Positions 6,036-9,431 of a DNA stretch of 9,431 nucleotides are shown piece by piece. A program made the translations under genes and the position numbers. Under the pieces are notes generated by a model that saw only the letters and a list, made by a program, of their open reading frames with translations, made no database searches and was not told where the DNA came from. Position 1 is the stretch's first letter; every line of letters starts with the position of its first letter. The stretch is from positions 1 to 9,431 of the forward strand of contig JBQCIO010000138.1 of the NCBI GenBank assembly GCA_051953655.1, given 5' to 3'. The DNA comes from JBQCHF01 sp051953655 (lineage in GTDB: Bacteria > Actinomycetota > Actinomycetes > Motilibacterales > Motilibacteraceae).

Positions 6036-6467
6036 ATGCCGGCGACCAAGACCACCACGGAGCTCTCGAGCGCGCTGCGCATCTCGGTGATGCGCCTGGC
6101 GCGGAGGCTGCGCCAGCAGCGCGGCGACCACGCGATGCCGCTGAGCCAGCTGGCCACGCTGGGGACCCTGGACCGGCACGGCCCCATGACGCCGGGCGAG
6201 CTGGCCGGCCAGGAGAAGGTGCAGCCGCCGTCGATGACCCGCACGGTGGCCGCGCTGGAGGAGGCCGGCTACGTCGAGCGCGCGCCGCACCCGACCGACC
6301 GCCGCCAGGTGCTGGTGGCCTGCACCGACCGGGCCCGCGAGCTGCTGCGCGAGGACCGGCGCCGGCGCGAGGCGTGGCTGTCGCAGAAGCTGGCCGAGCT
6401 GACCCCGGAGGAGCGCGCGGTGCTGCACCAAGCCGCGCCGATCCTGGAACGGCTAGGTGGCATGTGA
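6036..6467 (+). CDS. MarR family transcriptional regulator
   Basis: This 143-residue protein is a winged helix-turn-helix regulator of the MarR family, the usual length for it. An N-terminal helix (8-30) is likely part of the dimer interface. The DNA-binding part spans about 35-97: TPGELAGQEKVQPPSMTRTVAALEEAGYVER (52-82) holds the helix-turn-helix, and APHPTDRRQVLVACT (83-97) is the wing with the family's D88-R89-R90. C-terminal helices (98-142) complete the dimer. Such proteins usually repress a neighbouring transporter and release DNA on binding a small, often aromatic, ligand; which ligand cannot be told here. The stop overlaps the MFS start by 4 bp (ATGTGA), so the pair is translationally coupled, and inverted repeats upstream suggest self-repression. 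Confidence 0.92.
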   Translation: MPATKTTTELSSALRISVMRLARRLRQQRGDHAMPLSQLATLGTLDRHGPMTPGELAGQEKVQPPSMTRTVAALEEAGYVERAPHPTDRRQVLVACTDRARELLREDRRRREAWLSQKLAELTPEERAVLHQAAPILERLGGM

Positions 6468-7759
6468 GCCCCACCTTCGCCTCGCTGCGGATCCGCAACT
6501 ACCGCTACTACGCCGCCGGCGGCGTCGTCTCCAACGTCGGCACCTGGGTGCAGCGGGTGGCCCAGGACTGGCTGGTGCTGCAGCTCAGCCACGGCAACGG
6601 CAGCGCCCTGGGCATCACCACCGGCCTGCAGTTCCTGCCGATGCTGCTGTTCGGGATGGTCGGCGGGATCATCGCCGACCGCTACCCCAAGCGCCGCGTC
6701 CTGGTCTTCGCCAACACCTTCATGGGGCTGGTCGCACTCACGCTCGGTGTGCTCGTGATGACCGACGTCGTGCGGATCTGGCACGTCTACCTGCTCGCGT
6801 TCCTGCTCGGCCTCGGCACCGCGGTGGAGAACCCGACCAGGCAGTCGTTCGTGGTCGAGATGGTCGGCCAGAAGGACCTGCCCAACGCGGTGGGCCTGAA
6901 CAGTGCCTCCTTCAACGCCGCGCGCATCGTCGGGCCGGCCGCGGCCGGTTTCCTCATCGCCGCGTTCGGCAACAAGACCGGCCCGCTGTTCGTGCTCAAC
7001 GCCGTGTCCTACCTGGCGGTCATCGCCGCGCTGCGGGCCATGCGCTCCAGCGAGCTCGCGCCCGCACCGGTCTCCGGCCGCGGCCCGGGCCAGCTGGTGG
7101 AGGGCCTGCGCTACGTGGCCGGCCGGCCGGACCTGTGGCTGGTGCTGATGATGGTGTTCTTCATCGGCACCTTCGGCCTGAACTTCCAGATCACCACCGC
7201 CCTCATGGCCACCCAGGTCTTCGGCAAGGGCTCGGGGCAGTACGGCCTGCTCGGCTCGATCATGGCGATCGGTTCGCTCACCGGCGCGCTGCTCGCCGCG
7301 CGCCGCGGCAAGCCCACCACCAAGGCGCTCATCGGAGGAGCGCTCCTGTTCGGCGTCCTCGAGACCGCCGCCGGCCTCATGCCCGGCTACTGGTGGTTCG
7401 CCCTCGTGCTGATCCCGGTCGGCGTCTCCTCGCTCACCTTCATCACCTCGGCGAACGCCTCGATGCAGATCGGCGTCGACCCGCTCATGCGCGGCCGCGT
7501 CATGGCGCTCTACATGACGGTCTTCTTCGGTGGCACGCCGCTCGGCGCGCCCATCATCGGTGCCGCCGCGGAGGCCTTCGGCGCCCGCTGGAGCCTGCTC
7601 ATCGGCGGGCTGGTCAGTGTGGCCGCGGCCGCCGTGGCCGGCCTGCTCCTGGTGCGCCAGCGCGGGCTCACCGTCCGCGACGGGCTGCGCGCCTTCACGC
7701 CGCGCCACCAGCCCGAGCCGCTGGCCGAGACGGTGACCGAGGTGCGCCAGGAGGCGTGA
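6464..7759 (+). CDS. MFS transporter (EntS/DHA3-like exporter)
   Basis: This 431-residue polytopic membrane protein belongs to the major facilitator superfamily, subgroup MFS_3/EntS-like, which includes drug and siderophore exporters. About twelve hydrophobic segments are visible. The early FASLRIRNYRYYAAGGVVSNVGTWVQRVAQDWLV (5-38) and the loop GGIIADRYPKRRVL (67-80, motif A, between TM2 and TM3) are typical of the subgroup, as are NPTRQSFVVEMVG (123-135) and RGRVMALYMTVFFGGTPLGAPIIG (343-366). It probably expels a small hydrophobic compound or siderophore with proton exchange; the substrate is not predictable. The GTG at 6464 is chosen because AGGTGG (6455-6460) precedes it, it overlaps the marR stop by 4 bp, and the family N-terminus starts right there. 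A longer reading from 6374 runs inside marR. A hairpin follows the stop. Confidence 0.92.
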   Translation: MSPTFASLRIRNYRYYAAGGVVSNVGTWVQRVAQDWLVLQLSHGNGSALGITTGLQFLPMLLFGMVGGIIADRYPKRRVLVFANTFMGLVALTLGVLVMTDVVRIWHVYLLAFLLGLGTAVENPTRQSFVVEMVGQKDLPNAVGLNSASFNAARIVGPAAAGFLIAAFGNKTGPLFVLNAVSYLAVIAALRAMRSSELAPAPVSGRGPGQLVEGLRYVAGRPDLWLVLMMVFFIGTFGLNFQITTALMATQVFGKGSGQYGLLGSIMAIGSLTGALLAARRGKPTTKALIGGALLFGVLETAAGLMPGYWWFALVLIPVGVSSLTFITSANASMQIGVDPLMRGRVMALYMTVFFGGTPLGAPIIGAAAEAFGARWSLLIGGLVSVAAAAVAGLLLVRQRGLTVRDGLRAFTPRHQPEPLAETVTEVRQEA

Positions 7760-7764
7760 TCGGG

Positions 7765-7791
7765 GGCCGTCGACACCGCTGATCGACGGCC
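7765..7791 (+). terminator. Hairpin after the MFS gene, possible terminator
   Basis: GGCCGTCGA (7765-7773) pairs perfectly with TCGACGGCC (7783-7791), a 9-bp stem with a 9-base loop, starting 6 bp after the MFS stop codon and ending 27 bp before the next start. There is no T-run. It may end or attenuate the marR-MFS transcript, separating it from the following cluster. Confidence 0.5.
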
Positions 7792-7818
7792 GGGCCGCCG
7801 GGTGCTTGGGTGGCGGCC

Positions 7819-8574
7819 ATGACGACGACGTCCACGCGCCTCGCCGCGGACCGCTACCTCGCCCTGCTGCGCGCCGACGGCGAGCGGCTGGCCCAGGCCG
7901 CCGACGGTGCGCTCGACGCCCCGGTGCCGCCGTGCCCGGGCTGGTCGGTGCGCGACGCCGTGGTCCACACGGCGTCGGTCTACGGCCACAAGGCCGCCTG
8001 CGTCCGGCTCGGCCGCCGCCCGGACGAGGGCGAGTGGGCCACCGAGCCGCCCGCCGGCGTCGACGTCGTCGCCTGGTTCCGCGCCACCCTGCACGACCTC
8101 GCGGGGCTGCTCGAGCAGCACGGGCCGGACACCGCCGCCTACACGTGGTGGCCGCCGGAGCAGACCACCGGCTTCTGGTTCCGCCGGATGGCGCTGGAGA
8201 CCGCGGTGCACCGGGTCGACGTCGAGAGCGCCGTGGGGCAGGTCACGGCGGTGGACGACGACCTCGCCGTCGATGGCGTCGACGAGGTGCTCGCGCTCAT
8301 GCTGGCCAGCGAGGACTGGACCGAGGACCCGGTGCCCGGCAACGAGGCGCTGGTGGCGGTGCGGACCGGGGACCTGGCCTGGCGGGTCGAGCTGCGCCCC
8401 GACGCGGTCACCGTGACCGAGGGCGTCGGGGCGGCCGAGGCCACGGTCACCGGCGAGCCGAGCGAGGTCTTCCTCTGGCTGTGGGGGCGCCGGCCGGACG
8501 ACGCGGTGCGGGTGGAGGGCGACGACGACGCCGTGCGCCGGCTGCGCGAGCGGATCTCGCTGGCCACCCAGTGA
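7819..8574 (+). CDS. Maleylpyruvate isomerase family mycothiol-dependent enzyme
   Basis: This 251-residue protein has the MDMPI N-terminal (DinB-like helical bundle) and C-terminal domain order of actinobacterial mycothiol-dependent enzymes. CPGWSVRDAVVHTASVYGH (39-57) carries the first metal-binding His (H50). MALETAVHRVDVESA (124-138) carries E127 and H131, four apart. In the characterised maleylpyruvate isomerase a His, Glu, His triad (H52, E144, H148) binds zinc, so the metal site looks complete here. The C-terminal domain (about 150-245) ends in VRVEGDDDAVRRLRERIS. True maleylpyruvate isomerase acts in gentisate breakdown; no gentisate genes are nearby, so the reaction is probably a different thiol transfer or isomerisation. 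ATG 7819 is preferred because GGGTGG (7808-7813) lies 5 bases before it; an in-frame GTG at 7810 adds three residues. thpR begins 16 bp after the stop. Confidence 0.85.
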   Translation: MTTTSTRLAADRYLALLRADGERLAQAADGALDAPVPPCPGWSVRDAVVHTASVYGHKAACVRLGRRPDEGEWATEPPAGVDVVAWFRATLHDLAGLLEQHGPDTAAYTWWPPEQTTGFWFRRMALETAVHRVDVESAVGQVTAVDDDLAVDGVDEVLALMLASEDWTEDPVPGNEALVAVRTGDLAWRVELRPDAVTVTEGVGAAEATVTGEPSEVFLWLWGRRPDDAVRVEGDDDAVRRLRERISLATQ

Positions 8575-8578
8575 GCCC

Positions 8579-8584
8579 GAAGGA
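8579..8584 (+). promoter_or_regulatory. Ribosome binding site that decides the thpR start
   Basis: GAAGGA lies 6 bases before CTG 8591 but 24 bases before the first conventional in-frame start, GTG 8609. This spacing supports initiation at CTG. Confidence 0.55.
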
Positions 8585-8590
8585 CCGGCC

Positions 8591-9175
8591 CTGAGGCTGT
8601 TCGCAGCGGTGGTGCCACCGCCCGACGCGCTCGCCGCGCTGGCTCGCGACCTCGAGGCCGCCCGCCAGGCGCTGGGGTCGGACGAGCGGCGGCTGCGCTG
8701 GGGCGCGCCGGAGCGCTGGCACCTGACCCTCGCCTTCTACGGCGAGGTCGACGACCCCGGTCCGCTGGCGGCGCGGCTGGGCCGGGCCGCCGCCCGCTCC
8801 CGGCCGCTGTCGCTGGCCCTCGCCGGCGCGGGCCGCTTCGGGCGGGGCGTGCTGTGGGCGGGGGTGGCCGGCGACGTCGAGGACCTGGTCCACCTGGCGG
8901 CGGGCTGCACCGCGGCCGGGCGCCGGGAGGGCCTCGAGGTCGAGGACCGGCCCTACCGGCCGCACCTGACCGTCGCGCGCAGCCGGCGCCCGGTGGACCT
9001 GCGCCCCGCCGTCGAGCTGCTGGCGCACCACGACGGTCCGGTGTGGCCCGCCGACCGGCTGCACCTGGTCGTCAGCGAGCTCGGCTCCGAGCCGCACTAC
9101 CGCGACGTCGCGAGCTGGCCCCTGGGTGGGCAGCCGGAAGAGCGCGAGGAGCCCCCAACTAACCTGGCGGGGTGA
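8591..9175 (+). CDS. thpR: RNA 2',3'-cyclic phosphodiesterase (ThpR/LigT)
   Basis: This 194-residue protein belongs to the 2H phosphoesterase superfamily, ThpR/LigT type, which opens 2',3'-cyclic phosphates on RNA ends to 2'-phosphates. Both signature motifs are present: H44-L-T46-L-A-F and H125-L-T127-V-A-R; their His residues are catalytic. Length is close to the family norm (about 180-195). The start is unusual. The family begins with a first beta strand of the form RLFxAI. Here RLFAAVVPP is encoded directly after CTG 8591, which has GAAGGA 6 bases upstream and no in-frame ATG, GTG or TTG before it back to the previous gene's end. Starting at GTG 8609 would delete half of that strand. I therefore annotate CTG as the start. 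The last ~15 residues (PEEREEPPTNLAG) are a likely disordered tail. The stop overlaps a tiny membrane-peptide gene by 4 bp. Confidence 0.82.
   Translation: MRLFAAVVPPPDALAALARDLEAARQALGSDERRLRWGAPERWHLTLAFYGEVDDPGPLAARLGRAAARSRPLSLALAGAGRFGRGVLWAGVAGDVEDLVHLAAGCTAAGRREGLEVEDRPYRPHLTVARSRRPVDLRPAVELLAHHDGPVWPADRLHLVVSELGSEPHYRDVASWPLGGQPEEREEPPTNLAG
9160..9171 (+). promoter_or_regulatory. Possible -10 element for a leaderless transcript
   Basis: TAACCT (9160-9165) fits the actinobacterial -10 pattern TAnnnT. With six bases after it, the expected transcript start falls on G9172, the first base of the GTG of the small membrane peptide. No good -35 was seen. GGCGGG immediately before the GTG is too close for an ordinary ribosome site. 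Confidence 0.35.
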
Positions 9176-9258
9176 ACCCGAAGCAGCGCCGCTGGATCAT
9201 CCCCGGCGTCCTGCTGCTCCTCCTGCTCCTGGTCGTCCTCGGCTCGCTGCGGCACTGA
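9172..9258 (+). CDS. 28-residue single-span membrane peptide
   Basis: GTG 9172 opens a 29-codon frame whose stop is at 9256-9258. The peptide has a basic start (MNPKQRRWIIPG), one hydrophobic span of about 13 residues rich in Leu and Val (residues 13-25), and a short basic end (RH). This pattern predicts an inner-membrane peptide with the N-terminus in the cytoplasm. Codon third positions are almost all G or C, as in neighbouring genes. It overlaps the thpR stop by 4 bp (GTGA), which suggests translational coupling, and a -10-like TAACCT six bases upstream suggests it may also be made from its own leaderless mRNA. A hairpin begins 5 bases after the stop. I know of no function; it is easily missed by gene callers because of its size. 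Confidence 0.5.
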   Translation: MNPKQRRWIIPGVLLLLLLLVVLGSLRH

Positions 9259-9262
9259 GCCT

Positions 9263-9292
9263 CGGTCGTCGGCAACCGGCACCCGGCGACCG
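9263..9292 (+). terminator. Hairpin after the small-peptide gene, possible terminator
   Basis: CGGTCGTCGG (9263-9272) pairs with CCGGCGACCG (9283-9292): ten pairs including one plus-strand G-U (T9269 with G9286), with a 10-base loop. It starts 5 bp after the stop of the membrane-peptide gene. It lacks a T-run but sits where a terminator for the 7819-9258 cluster would be expected. Confidence 0.45.
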
Positions 9293-9431
9293 GCTGCACC
9301 GCCCGGCCCTTGACCGTTGTGCGCAGGCGCTCCGCGGCGGGGCGCGGCCGGGGGGCTGGGCCCCCCCGCGTCCCCCGCCCCGGCGCCGGCGCCCCGCGGG
9401 CGCCCGCGGCCCGCGCTCCCCCCCGGCGGCG

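Noticed and set aside
6269..7708. 479-residue minus-strand open frame opposite marR and the MFS gene
   Set aside because: Low-complexity antisense frame (runs of His, Gly, Glu, Asp) spanning two real genes; no recognisable domain.
9310..9315. TTGACC as a -35 element near the window end
   Set aside because: No TAnnnT -10 occurs 16-19 bases downstream and no gene follows within the window.

Overview
The window is very GC-rich (coding third positions are nearly all G or C) and tightly packed, with many GTG starts. It carries a DinB/maleylpyruvate-isomerase-type gene of the mycothiol-dependent family. Together these point to a high-GC actinobacterium. A Geodermatophilaceae-like organism (Blastococcus, Geodermatophilus, Modestobacter) is my guess from style of sequence, not something a marker gene here proves. 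No tRNA, rRNA, CRISPR array, insertion sequence or phage gene was seen.

Layout. Positions 22-975 encode a surface lipoprotein of the phosphoesterase (PF04185) family. A GlsB/YeaQ/YmgE-type small membrane protein (1081-1350) and an acidic, 41% proline small protein (1412-1684) follow on the same strand. The proline-rich gene converges, 10 bp apart, on a Tat-exported alpha/beta-hydrolase esterase on the minus strand (1695-2585). That gene starts only 28 bp from a divergent DUF3626 gene (2614-3474). A 311-bp non-coding stretch with candidate RNA structure then leads into a 690-residue PAS-PAS-GGDEF-EAL protein (3786-5858), whose catalytic motifs for making and breaking cyclic di-GMP are all present. 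A long, nearly perfect hairpin (5900-5949) ends that unit.

A MarR regulator (6036-6467) overlaps an MFS exporter (6464-7759) by 4 bp. AT-rich inverted repeats directly upstream are a likely self-operator, so this looks like a regulated efflux unit. After a hairpin comes a second short cluster: a mycothiol-dependent/DinB-fold enzyme (7819-8574), an RNA 2',3'-cyclic phosphodiesterase (thpR, 8591-9175) that appears to start at CTG, and a 28-residue membrane peptide (9172-9258) overlapping it by 4 bp. The last ~106 bases are about 96% GC with no A, and look like a contig edge or hard-to-sequence tract.

I do not see a convincing new multi-gene system. The best leads for something undescribed are the structured leader (and possible 11-codon upstream ORF) before the c-di-GMP gene, the CTG start of thpR, the tiny apparently leaderless membrane peptide, and the DUF3626 gene of unknown function back-to-back with a Tat esterase.
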